Of a stretch of 64,000 nucleotides of DNA, positions 15,126 to 24,393 are shown in pieces. Positions within the stretch are counted from its first letter, which is position 1. Every line of letters starts with the position of its first letter. Source of the stretch: Croceicoccus mobilis (lineage in GTDB: Bacteria; Pseudomonadota; Alphaproteobacteria; Sphingomonadales; Sphingomonadaceae); contig NZ_LYWZ01000023.1 of NCBI RefSeq assembly GCF_001661965.1, positions 62,001 through 126,000 on the forward strand. Reading direction: 5' to 3'. The position numbers and the translations under genes are program-made. The notes beneath the pieces were generated by a model. It did no database searches. It was not told the DNA's origin and saw only the letters and a program-made list of their open reading frames with translations.

Positions 15126-16234
15126 TAGCGAGCCGCCGTATTACCTTCGGCCATGGCTTCCACCATCATCGCTTCCAGCTTTTGCGCATCGATGGCGCGC
15201 ACGACATGCGCCTTTTGCTCGCCCAGCCCCGGCTGGTAATGTTCGCGCCAGCTCAGCGTATCGCCATAGCCCGGCCCGAACTGGGTGTTGTAATCGACAT
15301 AAAGATCGTCGCCCTCGGTCTCCAGCGACGGGTCGAGGACATAGGCGGCGGCGATCTCGTCCCACATCGGAAAGCCAGTCTCCATGCCGGAGATGAATTC
15401 GGCGACCTCTGGCGTGGCGACCTTTGCCATGCGCGCGATCAGTTCGGGCGTGAGCTGCGCGCCGGTCGACGGATCGGACGGGATCATCACCAGTTTCGGC
15501 CATGGCGCGCGTGAGACGATGCTGGCGGCCTCGGGATCGAAACGGGCGTTGAATTCGCGGCGCGGCGAATTGACGAATTCGCGCGCGAATTCATCGGCGG
15601 AGACATTGTCCAGCACCTGCCGCGGATTGAGCGAGCCGCCCATATAGACCAGCTCCTTCACCAGCGACGCGAATTCAGGGTCCAGCCTTTGCGCCAGCGC
15701 CAGATTGGTCAGCGGACCGCAAGCAACGATGGTGATCTGGTGCGGGTTTTCGCGCACCATGCGGATCAGGAAATTGGCCGCGATCTCGTCCGATTTTTTC
15801 AATTTCGCATTGCCGCCGGGCAGCTCCACCGGATCATGCGGGCCGTAATAGGCGGGCGTCGACTGCACCGTCGGCTCGACCCATTCCTTCATCCACGCGC
15901 CCTTCCAGGTGAGCTTGCCGTACAGCGCTTCCCACCGGTCGGTCATCGCCTCTGTATTGACGAGGGGGAAGGTCGCGCCTTCGGCGACGGGGATCTCTTC
16001 GTCCTGCGTGATCTCAAGGCCTTTCAGCTGCATGGCGGTGGCGCGATTGGCCCAGACATTGCCCGATACGCTGGTCAGGCCAACGACATCGACCTTGTCG
16101 CTTTCGATCAGCATCAGGTGCATCAGGGCAAAGCCCTCGTCATCGATGATGATCTTGGGCCTTTCCTGCGCCTGCGCGCCTGTGGCCATGAAGGCCAGAG
16201 CCAGAACCGCGAGGAGCCGCCGCCAGGAGCGCAT
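15125..16234 (-). CDS. Exported nucleoside hydrolase-like protein with atypical metal motif
   Basis: The 369-residue protein has a signal peptide (RRLLAVLALAFMATGAQAQ). Family features include ITIVACGPLTNLALAQRLDP, LVYMGGS, EFNARFDPEAASIV and a C-terminal MWDEIAAAYVLDP. Nucleoside hydrolases split ribonucleosides to base and ribose using a calcium held by a DxDxxxDD motif near the N-terminus. Here that region reads KIIIDDEGFALMHL: the loop is shortened and the usual last two aspartates are missing. Start is ATG 16234, sharing a base with the adenine deaminase stop; GTG 16237 is possible. It may be a divergent subfamily with another sugar or nucleoside substrate. Confidence 0.82.
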   Translation of the reverse strand: MRSWRRLLAVLALAFMATGAQAQERPKIIIDDEGFALMHLMLIESDKVDVVGLTSVSGNVWANRATAMQLKGLEITQDEEIPVAEGATFPLVNTEAMTDRWEALYGKLTWKGAWMKEWVEPTVQSTPAYYGPHDPVELPGGNAKLKKSDEIAANFLIRMVRENPHQITIVACGPLTNLALAQRLDPEFASLVKELVYMGGSLNPRQVLDNVSADEFAREFVNSPRREFNARFDPEAASIVSRAPWPKLVMIPSDPSTGAQLTPELIARMAKVATPEVAEFISGMETGFPMWDEIAAAYVLDPSLETEGDDLYVDYNTQFGPGYGDTLSWREHYQPGLGEQKAHVVRAIDAQKLEAMMVEAMAEGNTAAR

Positions 16235-17250
16235 CACGGCTGCGCCGCCAAATATGCGTCAAGCTTTGCGACCAGAGCCGCCGCCTTGTCCGCAGGCAGG
16301 AACGAGCCGGTAAAGCTGTTGCGCGCCAAGGCGATCACATCGTCGCGGCTCAGCCCCCGCGCATCGACGACGGCCCGGTAATTATCGCCGACATAGCCGC
16401 CGAAATAGGCCGGATCGTCGCTATTCAGTGTCGCCTTCAGCCCCGCCTCCAGCATGCGGTCGATGGGGTGGTCCTTGATATCGTCGATGACGCAAAGCTT
16501 GAGATTGGAGAGCGGACACACCGTCAGCGTCATCTGCTCCTCTCCCAGCCGCTCGGTCAGCTTTTCGTCCTCCAGCGCGCGATTGCCGTGGTCGATGCGG
16601 TCGACATGCAGCTGATCGAGCGCCTGCCAGACATATTCGGGCGGCCCTTCCTCACCCGCGTGGGCGGTGATCTTGAGCCCCTTTTCCTTTGCCGCGGCAA
16701 AAACCTGCGCGAATTTGATCGGCGGGTGCCCCACTTCCGAACTGTCGAGCCCGACGGCGGTGATATGCTCGATCCAAGGCTCGGCCATCTTCAATGTCTC
16801 GAACGCCGCCTCTTCCGAAAGGTGGCGCAGGAAGCACAGGATAAGCAGGCTCGACATGCCCAGCTCTTCCTCGGCCTGTTTCCGCGCCGACAGCAGACCC
16901 TCGATCACCTCTTCGAAGGCGATGCCGCGATCGGTGTGGGTCTGGGGGTCGAACATCAGTTCCGCATGGATCACCCCGTCAGCGGCAGCGCGGCGGAAAT
17001 AGGCCATCGCCATGTCGTGGAAATCGGCGCGGGTCTGCAGCACGTTCGCGCCCGCGTAATAGATGTCGAGGAAGTCCTGCAGACGGCTGAAATCATAAGC
17101 CGCCTTCACCTCCTCCACGCTGGCATAGGGGATGTCGATCCCGTTGCGCTTCGACAGCTCGAACATCAGCTCAGGCTCAAGGCTGCCTTCGATATGGAGG
17201 TGGAGTTCGGCCTTGGGCAGCCCGCGGATGAAATCGTCGGTTACGGTCAA
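16234..17250 (-). CDS. Adenine deaminase (adenosine deaminase-like fold)
   Basis: The 338-residue enzyme has the deaminase set AELHLHIEGSLEPELMFEL, AHAGEEG, RIDHGNRAL and NSDDPAYFGGY. The HIEGSLEPELMF form is typical of the adenine deaminases related to adenosine deaminase (the PA0148 group), not true adenosine deaminases, so the likely reaction is adenine to hypoxanthine. I place the start at TTG 17250: GGAG sits 6 bases upstream and the codon overlaps the guanine deaminase stop (TTGA). An in-frame ATG at 17295 would add 15 unconserved residues overlapping guaD. Hypoxanthine would feed XdhABC, encoded just upstream. Confidence 0.86.
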   Translation of the reverse strand: MTVTDDFIRGLPKAELHLHIEGSLEPELMFELSKRNGIDIPYASVEEVKAAYDFSRLQDFLDIYYAGANVLQTRADFHDMAMAYFRRAAADGVIHAELMFDPQTHTDRGIAFEEVIEGLLSARKQAEEELGMSSLLILCFLRHLSEEAAFETLKMAEPWIEHITAVGLDSSEVGHPPIKFAQVFAAAKEKGLKITAHAGEEGPPEYVWQALDQLHVDRIDHGNRALEDEKLTERLGEEQMTLTVCPLSNLKLCVIDDIKDHPIDRMLEAGLKATLNSDDPAYFGGYVGDNYRAVVDARGLSRDDVIALARNSFTGSFLPADKAAALVAKLDAYLAAQP

Positions 17251-18560
17251 TTTGTTCTCCGATGGTCGGAATTTTCGGGGCGGCGCCATGCGCATTCGCC
17301 CATGATATAGGTGGCCGCGATGGCGCGGTCGTCCCCCAGGATCTGGAGAGCGAAGAGCCGCTCGGCAAGGGTGGCGCCCGCGGTGCGGCGTGCGAGCAGC
17401 GGCGTTGACGCAGCGTCCAGCACGGTGAAATCCGCCTCCTGCCCCTCAGCCAACGCGCCGACGCGATCCTCGATATGCATCAGCGCGGCGCTGCCCGCCG
17501 TCGCCAGCCACAATGCGCGGAAAGGGTCGAGCCGGTCCTCCCGCATCAAGGCCGCCTGATAGGCAAGGCCGGAGGTATGGAGCATGGAAAACGACGTTCC
17601 CGCTCCGACATCGGTGCCAAGCCCCAGCCTTACCCCGTGCCGGTCCGCCTGCCCGAAATTGAAGTGGCCAGAGCCGAGGAACAGGTTCGAACTGGGGCAC
17701 ACCGCGATGCCCGCTCCGCTTTCATGCAGCCGCGTGCAGGCCCTGTCGTTCAGATGGATGCCATGCGCGAAGACCGATCGATCCGTGACGAGCCCGAAAC
17801 GGTCATAGGCGTCGAGGTAATCGGCCGCTTCGGGAAAACGCTCGGCCACGGCGGCGCATTCGTGCAAATTCTCGGCCAGATGGGTGTGCAGCAGCGCGTC
17901 TGGATGATCGGTCAGCAATCCGGCAGTCACATGCAGCTGTTCGTCACTGGAGGTCAGGATGAAACGCGGGGTAACCGCGTATCCCAGCCGCCCGCGCCCG
18001 CGCCAGCGGCGGATCAGCGCATCGCTTTCACCCCTTGCGGTTTCGGGCGTGTCGCGCAGCCCATCGGGGCCAAGATCCATCAATACCTTGCCCGACACCA
18101 TCCGCATGTTGCGTGCCAGAGCCGCTTCGAACAGCGCATCGACCGATTGTTCGTGCACCGTGGGATAGACCAGCGCGCTGGTGGTGCCGTTCCGCAGCAA
18201 TTCGCCAAGGAAGAAGGCTGCGACCTCATCGCCATAGGCCCGATCGACGAAAGCCTTTTCCGCCGGAAATATGTGCCGGTCCAGCCAGTCCAGCAATTGC
18301 TCGCCATGGCTGGCGATGCGGTCGGTCTGTGGGTAATGCACATGCGCGTCGATAAAGCCGGGCACGATCAGGCCCGCGATCTCCTGCACCGGCACATCAG
18401 AGAACTGCTCCCCCAGATCGGCATAGGCCCCGCGCGCGACGATAATGCCGTCTTCGACCACCAGCAGGCCGTCATCCTCGTGCCGCACGGCCTGGGCATC
18501 GCCGCGCGGGTCGGTGCCGACCGAAAGGATCTCACCGCGAAAGGCGCGTATTTTTCCCAT
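17247..18560 (-). CDS. guaD: Guanine deaminase
   Basis: The 437-residue enzyme belongs to the zinc amidohydrolases. It has PGFIDAHVHYPQ (metal HxH) near residue 67, then LLHTHLAEN, FAHGIHLND and LGTDVGAGTSFSM with the catalytic Asp. The PGFIDAHVHYPQTD and CPSSNLFLGSG segments are characteristic of guanine deaminases, which make xanthine from guanine. It starts 2 bp after the xdhC stop, and its own stop overlaps the adenine deaminase start. Together with XdhABC it gives a direct guanine to xanthine to urate route. Confidence 0.92.
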   Translation of the reverse strand: MGKIRAFRGEILSVGTDPRGDAQAVRHEDDGLLVVEDGIIVARGAYADLGEQFSDVPVQEIAGLIVPGFIDAHVHYPQTDRIASHGEQLLDWLDRHIFPAEKAFVDRAYGDEVAAFFLGELLRNGTTSALVYPTVHEQSVDALFEAALARNMRMVSGKVLMDLGPDGLRDTPETARGESDALIRRWRGRGRLGYAVTPRFILTSSDEQLHVTAGLLTDHPDALLHTHLAENLHECAAVAERFPEAADYLDAYDRFGLVTDRSVFAHGIHLNDRACTRLHESGAGIAVCPSSNLFLGSGHFNFGQADRHGVRLGLGTDVGAGTSFSMLHTSGLAYQAALMREDRLDPFRALWLATAGSAALMHIEDRVGALAEGQEADFTVLDAASTPLLARRTAGATLAERLFALQILGDDRAIAATYIMGECAWRRPENSDHRRTN

Positions 18561-18562
18561 GA

Positions 18563-19480
18563 CTATTGGCCCCTCAATTGCAGGAGCTGCGCAATGACGG
18601 CGATAGCGATGACATCGGGTTCCTTGCCCTTAACCCCCGGCACGCCGATGGGCGCGGTCAGGCGGGAAAGCGCCTCTTCGGGCACGCCATCGCCGATCAG
18701 GCGGGAGCGGAAGCGGGCGATCTTTGTCGACGATCCGATCAGGCCGATAAAGGCCACCGGATCACGCTGAAGCGCGGCGAGCGTGAGCGCGTAATCCAAT
18801 GGATGGTCATGCGTCAGGATCAGGATCGCGGCATCTTCGGGCGCTTCGGCAATGCAGCCTGCGATTTCCTCGACCGGCATGATGGTGACACCGTCGATGT
18901 GCCCCTGTTCCTCTCGCGTGTCGAACCATGCCAATTGCAGCGGGAGGCCGGTGATGTGGCGCGCAATCGCCTGCCCGACATGGCCCGCGCCGAACAGATA
19001 GACGGGGCGCGGAACCTCACCCACCGGCTCGATAAAGCGCGCGCCTTCGCCGGGCCGGTCCCCGCGTGCGGATTGGCGGGTGGCGGTTTCGCGTTCATGG
19101 ATGCGCCGGGTGACGGCATCGGCCTCCAGCACGGTTTCCAGCATGCGCCCCGGCTCGGCCTCTACCGCCCAGCCCAGCGCGGCGGGATCGACATGCTCGA
19201 CCAGCAGCCGCACGCGGCCGCCGCAGCATTGGCCCAGCAGCGGCCCCAGCGGATAATCCTGCACCCGCCATGCGCCCACCGGCAGGCCAAGGATCGCGCG
19301 CGCCTGTTCGATGGCGCGAAACTCCAGCTGCCCGCCGCCGATGGTGCCCTTTTGCCCCTCCGCCGTAACCAGCATGCGCGTGCCCGCGCCGCGCGGCGCG
19401 CTGCCCTCTGCGGCCAGCACCGATATCATTGCGGTCGGCGTTTCGCCCATGCCGCGCAGCCATTGCACCCATGCGCTCAT
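18563..19480 (-). CDS. xdhC: Xanthine dehydrogenase accessory protein XdhC
   Basis: The 305-residue protein has the XdhC/CoxI domains: an N-terminal segment with GSAPRGAGTRMLV and TIGGGQLEF, a GQCCGGRV element, and a C-terminal Rossmann domain starting VYLFGAGHVGQAIA with ILTHDHPLDYAL and IGLIGSSTK. XdhC binds molybdenum cofactor, supports its sulfuration and inserts it into XdhB. The ATG overlaps the xdhB stop by four bases (ATGA), which fixes the start at 19480 rather than at the longer open frame. Confidence 0.93.
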   Translation of the reverse strand: MSAWVQWLRGMGETPTAMISVLAAEGSAPRGAGTRMLVTAEGQKGTIGGGQLEFRAIEQARAILGLPVGAWRVQDYPLGPLLGQCCGGRVRLLVEHVDPAALGWAVEAEPGRMLETVLEADAVTRRIHERETATRQSARGDRPGEGARFIEPVGEVPRPVYLFGAGHVGQAIARHITGLPLQLAWFDTREEQGHIDGVTIMPVEEIAGCIAEAPEDAAILILTHDHPLDYALTLAALQRDPVAFIGLIGSSTKIARFRSRLIGDGVPEEALSRLTAPIGVPGVKGKEPDVIAIAVIAQLLQLRGQ

Positions 19481-21780
19481 GCGTGCCCCTTGATCGCTTT
19501 CAGGATCGCCTCGGGCGTGGTGGGGGCGTTCAATGGCGGGATCGCGCGCTTTTCGGGATTGGTCGCGGCGATGGCCCGCCCGATGGCTGAAAAGACCGAG
19601 ATCGCCAGCATGAAGGGCGGCTCGCCCACTGCTTTCGAGCGGTTGATGGTCGGCTCGACATTCTCGCCGTCCCACAGTTCGATAGTCATGTGTTTCGCGC
19701 GGTCTGACGCGGTCGGGATCTTGTAGGTCGCGGGGCTGTGGGTGAGGAGATGCCCGTCATCGTCCCAGACCAGCTCTTCTGTCGTCAGCCAGCCTTGCCC
19801 CTGCACGAAACCACCCTCGATCTGGCCCCGGTCGATGGCCGGGTTCAGCGAACGGCCCACGTCATGCAGGATGTCGACGGCCAGCACCTTGTGCTCTCCG
19901 GTCAGCGTGTCGATGGCGACTTCGGACACCGCTGCGCCATAGGCGAAATAATAGAAAGGCCGACCCTTATGCGCTTCACGGTCATAGGCGATGTCGGGGG
20001 TGGCATAAAAGCCGGTCGAGGACAGCGAAACCCGCCCGATATGCGCCGAGCGGGCCGCCTGTCCGAAGCTCATCAATCCGCCTGCGACCATGACGCCTTC
20101 GGGGGTGTAGCGCACCTCTTCGGGCGCGCAATCATGGCTGCGCGCAAGAAACGCGGTAAGCCTGTCGCGAATTGCCATCGCCGCTTCATGCGCCGCCATG
20201 CCGTTCAGGTCCGCACCCGAACTCGCCGCCGTGGCGCTCGTGTTGGGCACCTTGTCGGTGCGGGTCGCGGTGATGCGCACGGTTTCGATGGGTACATTGA
20301 AGACATCGGCCACGACCTGCGCGACCTTGACATAAACGCCCTGCCCCATCTCGGTCCCGCCATGGTTCAGCTGGATCGAACCGTCGGCATAGACATGCAC
20401 CAATGCGCCAGCCTGATTGAGATGGGTGGTGGTGAAGCTGATGCCGAATTTCACCGGCGTCAGCGCAATGCCTTTCTTGATGACGCGGTTCTTGGCATTG
20501 AACGCGTCGACCGCTTTGCTGCGCTCGTCATAACGCGCCGTTTTGCGCAGCCGGGCGATCATTTCGGGCGCGATATTATCCGCGACCTTCATCGCATAGG
20601 GCGTAACATCGCGGCCCGGCACGTAAAGATTCGCCAGCCGCACCTCCAGCGGGTCGAGACCGAGATGCACGGCGATGTCGTCGACGATGCGTTCGATGGC
20701 CAGCATGCCCTGCGGCCCGCCGAAACCACGGAACGCGGTAGCAGAGACGGTATTGGTGCGCAGACGTTCGGAAATGATCTCTACATCGGGTAGGAAGTAG
20801 CAATTGTCCGCATGGAACATCGCACGGTCATTGATGGCGGGCGACAGGTCGACCGTCGCGCCGCAGGGCGATGACAGGAAGAGCGACAGCGCATTAAGCA
20901 GACCGGTGTCGTCAAAGCCGACCTCGTATCGCACGTCGAAGGGATGGCGCTTGCCCGTCATCACCATGTCATCGTCGCGGTCGGCGCGGAATTTGGCTGG
21001 CTTGCCGGTCTTCGCCGCGACCAATGCTGCGGCCGCGGCGAACAGGGCCGCCTGCGTTTCCTTGCCCCCGAACGCACCGCCCATGCGGCGGACCTCTACC
21101 GTCACGTCGGCGCTGGTCAGGTCGAGCATGTCGGCGACGAGGTGCTGAATTTCGGACGGGTGCTGGGTGGAGGACAATATATGGACCTGTCCATCCTCCA
21201 TCGGTGTCGCCACCGCGATCTGGCCTTCCAGATAGAACTGTTCCTGTCCGCCCATCGAAAAACTGCCCGACAACCGATGCTGCGCAGCATCGAGAGCCGC
21301 CTTGGCATCGCCCCGGCGCATGTGCTGTGTCGGCTCGATCAGGTTCTGATGCTCGCGCGCAGCTTCCGCCGTGATAAAGGCGGGGAGCTTTTCATATTCC
21401 ACCTTGGCCAGCCGCGCCGCCTTGCGCGCCAGCTTCTGGCTGGTCGCGGCGACAAGGAAGATCGGCTGCCCCTGGCTAACCACCACCCCATCGGCCAGCA
21501 GGCGGTCGTCCTTGGCCACGGGGCCGACATTGTTCGATGCCGGAATATCCTCCGCCGTGAAAACATGGAGCACGCCCTCGGCCTCTCGCACGGCGGAAAG
21601 GTCCATGGCGGTGATATGGGCATGCGCCTCGCTCGACTGGCCGAAAGCCAGGTGCAGCATTCCATCGGGTTCGGTCACGTCATCGGCGTAATAGGCCGCT
21701 CCGCTGACATGCAGATGCGCGCTGTCATGCGGGTGCGCGGGCTTGATCATCGCCGCCCATGCTGCGTCGCGATCAGCCAT
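19477..21780 (-). CDS. xdhB: Xanthine dehydrogenase molybdenum-binding subunit XdhB
   Basis: The 767-residue subunit carries the molybdopterin-binding and active-site motifs of the xanthine oxidase family: RRMGGAFGGKE, TAFRGFGGPQG (with the purine-orienting Arg), HGGTEMGQGVYVKVAQ, and KAVGEPPFMLA containing the catalytic Glu. It oxidises hypoxanthine to xanthine and xanthine to urate, passing electrons to the XdhA iron-sulfur and FAD centres. I start it at ATG 21780, which overlaps the end of xdhA by 8 bases; the frame is open 10 codons further but those are not conserved. Mo supply may come from modAB at the left edge. Confidence 0.95.
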   Translation of the reverse strand: MADRDAAWAAMIKPAHPHDSAHLHVSGAAYYADDVTEPDGMLHLAFGQSSEAHAHITAMDLSAVREAEGVLHVFTAEDIPASNNVGPVAKDDRLLADGVVVSQGQPIFLVAATSQKLARKAARLAKVEYEKLPAFITAEAAREHQNLIEPTQHMRRGDAKAALDAAQHRLSGSFSMGGQEQFYLEGQIAVATPMEDGQVHILSSTQHPSEIQHLVADMLDLTSADVTVEVRRMGGAFGGKETQAALFAAAAALVAAKTGKPAKFRADRDDDMVMTGKRHPFDVRYEVGFDDTGLLNALSLFLSSPCGATVDLSPAINDRAMFHADNCYFLPDVEIISERLRTNTVSATAFRGFGGPQGMLAIERIVDDIAVHLGLDPLEVRLANLYVPGRDVTPYAMKVADNIAPEMIARLRKTARYDERSKAVDAFNAKNRVIKKGIALTPVKFGISFTTTHLNQAGALVHVYADGSIQLNHGGTEMGQGVYVKVAQVVADVFNVPIETVRITATRTDKVPNTSATAASSGADLNGMAAHEAAMAIRDRLTAFLARSHDCAPEEVRYTPEGVMVAGGLMSFGQAARSAHIGRVSLSSTGFYATPDIAYDREAHKGRPFYYFAYGAAVSEVAIDTLTGEHKVLAVDILHDVGRSLNPAIDRGQIEGGFVQGQGWLTTEELVWDDDGHLLTHSPATYKIPTASDRAKHMTIELWDGENVEPTINRSKAVGEPPFMLAISVFSAIGRAIAATNPEKRAIPPLNAPTTPEAILKAIKGHA

Positions 21781-23191
21781 CGAGATCCTCCAGCACGGAG
21801 ATTGTTTCACCCTGTTCGCGCAGCCACAAACGGCGCAGCAGGTTGCAGGCCGATGTCACGCGGTAATCGCTGCTGCCGCGCACGTCGGTCAGCGGCTCGA
21901 AGTCGCCCTCCAGCGCCCTGGCTGCCGCCTCGATGGTCGCCTCTGTGAAAGGTTGCCCCGTCAATGCCGCTTCGCAGGCGCTTGCCCGCCGCGGGGTCGC
22001 CGCCATGCCGCCGAATGCCACGCGGGCAGAGGCGATGGTGCCGCCTGCGACCTGCAGCATGAACGCTCCGCACACGGCGGAAATATCGCTGTCGAACCGG
22101 CGTGAAAGCTTGGCGATGTGGATCGCCGCATCGGGGCCGGGACGTGGCACGAAAACGCTCTCGACGAATTCGCCCGGCCTTCGATCCTGCTTGCCGTAAT
22201 CGAGAAAGTAATCCTCCAGCGGCATCGACCGCGTACCCGACTTGCTGCGCAGATTGAGCGTCGCGCCCAGCGCGATCAGCACCGGCGGCCCGTCACCGAT
22301 GGGCGATCCGTTGGCGATATTGCCGCCCACGGTCCCGGCATTGCGCACCTGCAGACCCGCAAACCTGCGCCAGAGTTCATCGACATCGCCATGCAGCCGC
22401 CCCAGCGCGCCATGCGCATCGGCATGACGCACGGCAGCGCCAATGGTCAGCCCCTCGGCGGTTTCCTCGATCCCCGACAGATCCGCGACATCGCCGACGA
22501 AGATCACCGTATCAAGATTCTTCAGCCCCTTCGTTACCCAGAGCCCCACATCGGTAGCGCCCGCGACCATGCGCGCATCCGGATATTGCGCCAACAGCTC
22601 GGCCAGCTCATCCGCCGTGCGCGGCGCGAACCAGCGGCGGTTTCCCCATTCGCCCGACGCGCTGCCAGCCGCCATCGCCTGCAGGGCGGCCACGGCGGCC
22701 GCATCGTCCTGCGCGATTTCAGCCACCGTCTCCCCCGCCTCGATGATCGGGCCATAGCCGGTGCAACGGCACAGGTTTCCAGCGATCACGTCTTCGACCG
22801 GCAGATCGCTGCCGGCGGCACCAATGGCGCGGCCATGCAGGCTCATCACGAAACCCGGCGTGCAGAACCCGCATTGCGAGCTGCCGTTGGCTGCCATGCA
22901 TTGCTGTAATTCGTTCAGCTGGCCGCGCGGGGCGAGGCTTTCCACCGTCATCAGCGCCTTGCCATGCAGCATGGGCAGGAACATGATGCAGGCATTGACC
23001 GCTCGCCATGCGATAGCCTCACCATTCAGCGATCCCACCAGCACGGTGCACGCGCCGCAATCGCCCTCGGCGCAGCCTTCCTTGGTGCCGGTGCGGCGCA
23101 AGCGATAGCGCAGATAATCAAGCACGGTGCCGGTCGGATCGACCGCGTCCAGCGTAATCGTCTCGCCATCAAGGGTAAAGGTCACGCTCAT
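21773..23191 (-). CDS. xdhA: Xanthine dehydrogenase iron-sulfur/FAD subunit XdhA
   Basis: The 472-residue subunit has two [2Fe-2S] sites, Cys40/45/48/68 (EGCAEGDCGAC) and Cys107/110/141/143 (QCGFC and LCRCTGYGP). From about residue 185 an FAD-binding domain of the CO-dehydrogenase type follows, with MVAGATDVGLWVTKG and NAGTVGGNIANGSPIGD. It passes electrons from the XdhB molybdenum site to NAD+ or another acceptor. ATG 23191 overlaps the puuD stop (ATGA); the frame is open far upstream, but that extension lies over puuD. The A-B-C gene order is the standard bacterial one. Confidence 0.95.
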   Translation of the reverse strand: MSVTFTLDGETITLDAVDPTGTVLDYLRYRLRRTGTKEGCAEGDCGACTVLVGSLNGEAIAWRAVNACIMFLPMLHGKALMTVESLAPRGQLNELQQCMAANGSSQCGFCTPGFVMSLHGRAIGAAGSDLPVEDVIAGNLCRCTGYGPIIEAGETVAEIAQDDAAAVAALQAMAAGSASGEWGNRRWFAPRTADELAELLAQYPDARMVAGATDVGLWVTKGLKNLDTVIFVGDVADLSGIEETAEGLTIGAAVRHADAHGALGRLHGDVDELWRRFAGLQVRNAGTVGGNIANGSPIGDGPPVLIALGATLNLRSKSGTRSMPLEDYFLDYGKQDRRPGEFVESVFVPRPGPDAAIHIAKLSRRFDSDISAVCGAFMLQVAGGTIASARVAFGGMAATPRRASACEAALTGQPFTEATIEAAARALEGDFEPLTDVRGSSDYRVTSACNLLRRLWLREQGETISVLEDLDG

Positions 23192-24393
23192 TCGGGCGCT
23201 CCTTTCGCGATCCATGCGCCCAGCGTGGCGCGTTCTTCCTCGGTCATGCCGGTCATATTGCCCAGCGGCATGACATCGCTGTCGACCGCCATCGCCTTTA
23301 CCTTGTCGCGGGCGGCGTGGACTTCGGCATAGGTCTCCAGCTTCAGCCCCAATGGCGGTTCGCTGAAAAGATCGCTGGTCGGCGCGGCGGCGTGACATTC
23401 GGTGCAGTGCTTCTGCATGATCGGCTTTATGCTCGCATAATTCAGCGTATTGGCCTGCGCGACCGGGGCAGCCGGCTTCGCACCCGCCTTCTCCATCGAA
23501 ACATAGGTGACGCTGGCCAGCGCCAGCACCACGGCCAGCGCGATCCACTTGCCGGTCTTGCCGTCGTGGTGCCGAACGTTGAACACATGGCGCACCGCGA
23601 TCCCCGTCGCGCCCAAAAGCGCCAGCACAAGCCATGGCCGGTCAGCGCCATAGGTCATCGGGTAATGATGGCTGATCATGATGAACAGCACCGGCAGCGT
23701 CATGTAGTTATTGTGCACCGACCGCTGCTTGCCCTCTGCCCCCAGCTTCGGGTCGATGGGCTCGCCCGCGCGCAGGGCGGCGACGACCTTTTTCTGGTTC
23801 GGGATGATGACGAAGAAGACATTGCCGACCATGGCCGTGCCGATGATCGCACCAATATGCAGATAGGCCCCGCGCGAATTGAACACGCTTTCCAGAAACG
23901 CCGCCGCGCCCACCAGATAGGCGAACCAGATCGCTCCCATCACTCGCGGATCGCGCCCCAAGGGCGATTTGCAGACGAGATGATAGAACAGCCAGCTGAC
24001 GATCAGCGAACTGATGCCCAGCGCAGTCGCATCGTCGACAGCAAGATTCGCCTTCGACGGGTCGATCAGGAAGCTGCGCGCGCCGATGTAATAGACCAGC
24101 ACCAGCATCGAGAAACCCGATAGCCAGGTGACATAGGCTTCCCATTTGAACCAGTGCAGGTGCTTTGGCATTTGCTCCGGCCCGACAGGGTATTTCTCAT
24201 TATGGTAGAACCCGCCCCCATGGACGGACCAGAGATGGCCGGAAACGCCCGCGGCTTCCGCATCGGCGGGCGCTTTTTCAAGGCTGTTGTCGAGCCAGAC
24301 GAAGTAAAAGGACGCCCCGATCCACGCGATGCCGGCTGTCAGATGCAGCCAGCGCACGGCGAGGTTCAGCCATTCAAGGAAGTCGATCTGCAT
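23188..24393 (-). CDS. puuD: PuuD-type membrane urate hydroxylase with C-terminal cytochrome c domain
   Basis: The 401-residue protein has about eight transmembrane segments (first at about 12-33, last about 283-298) with conserved HNEKY, HLHWFKWEAY and HHYPM, features of the PuuD/DUF989 urate oxidases. A periplasmic cytochrome c domain follows with heme motif C330-TE-C333-H334 and a probable axial Met near 375-380. It hydroxylates urate to 5-hydroxyisourate and sends electrons to the respiratory chain through the heme rather than making hydrogen peroxide. ATG 24393 shares one base with the uraH stop (TGATG). No soluble uricase is present in the window. Confidence 0.92.
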   Translation of the reverse strand: MQIDFLEWLNLAVRWLHLTAGIAWIGASFYFVWLDNSLEKAPADAEAAGVSGHLWSVHGGGFYHNEKYPVGPEQMPKHLHWFKWEAYVTWLSGFSMLVLVYYIGARSFLIDPSKANLAVDDATALGISSLIVSWLFYHLVCKSPLGRDPRVMGAIWFAYLVGAAAFLESVFNSRGAYLHIGAIIGTAMVGNVFFVIIPNQKKVVAALRAGEPIDPKLGAEGKQRSVHNNYMTLPVLFIMISHHYPMTYGADRPWLVLALLGATGIAVRHVFNVRHHDGKTGKWIALAVVLALASVTYVSMEKAGAKPAAPVAQANTLNYASIKPIMQKHCTECHAAAPTSDLFSEPPLGLKLETYAEVHAARDKVKAMAVDSDVMPLGNMTGMTEEERATLGAWIAKGAPE

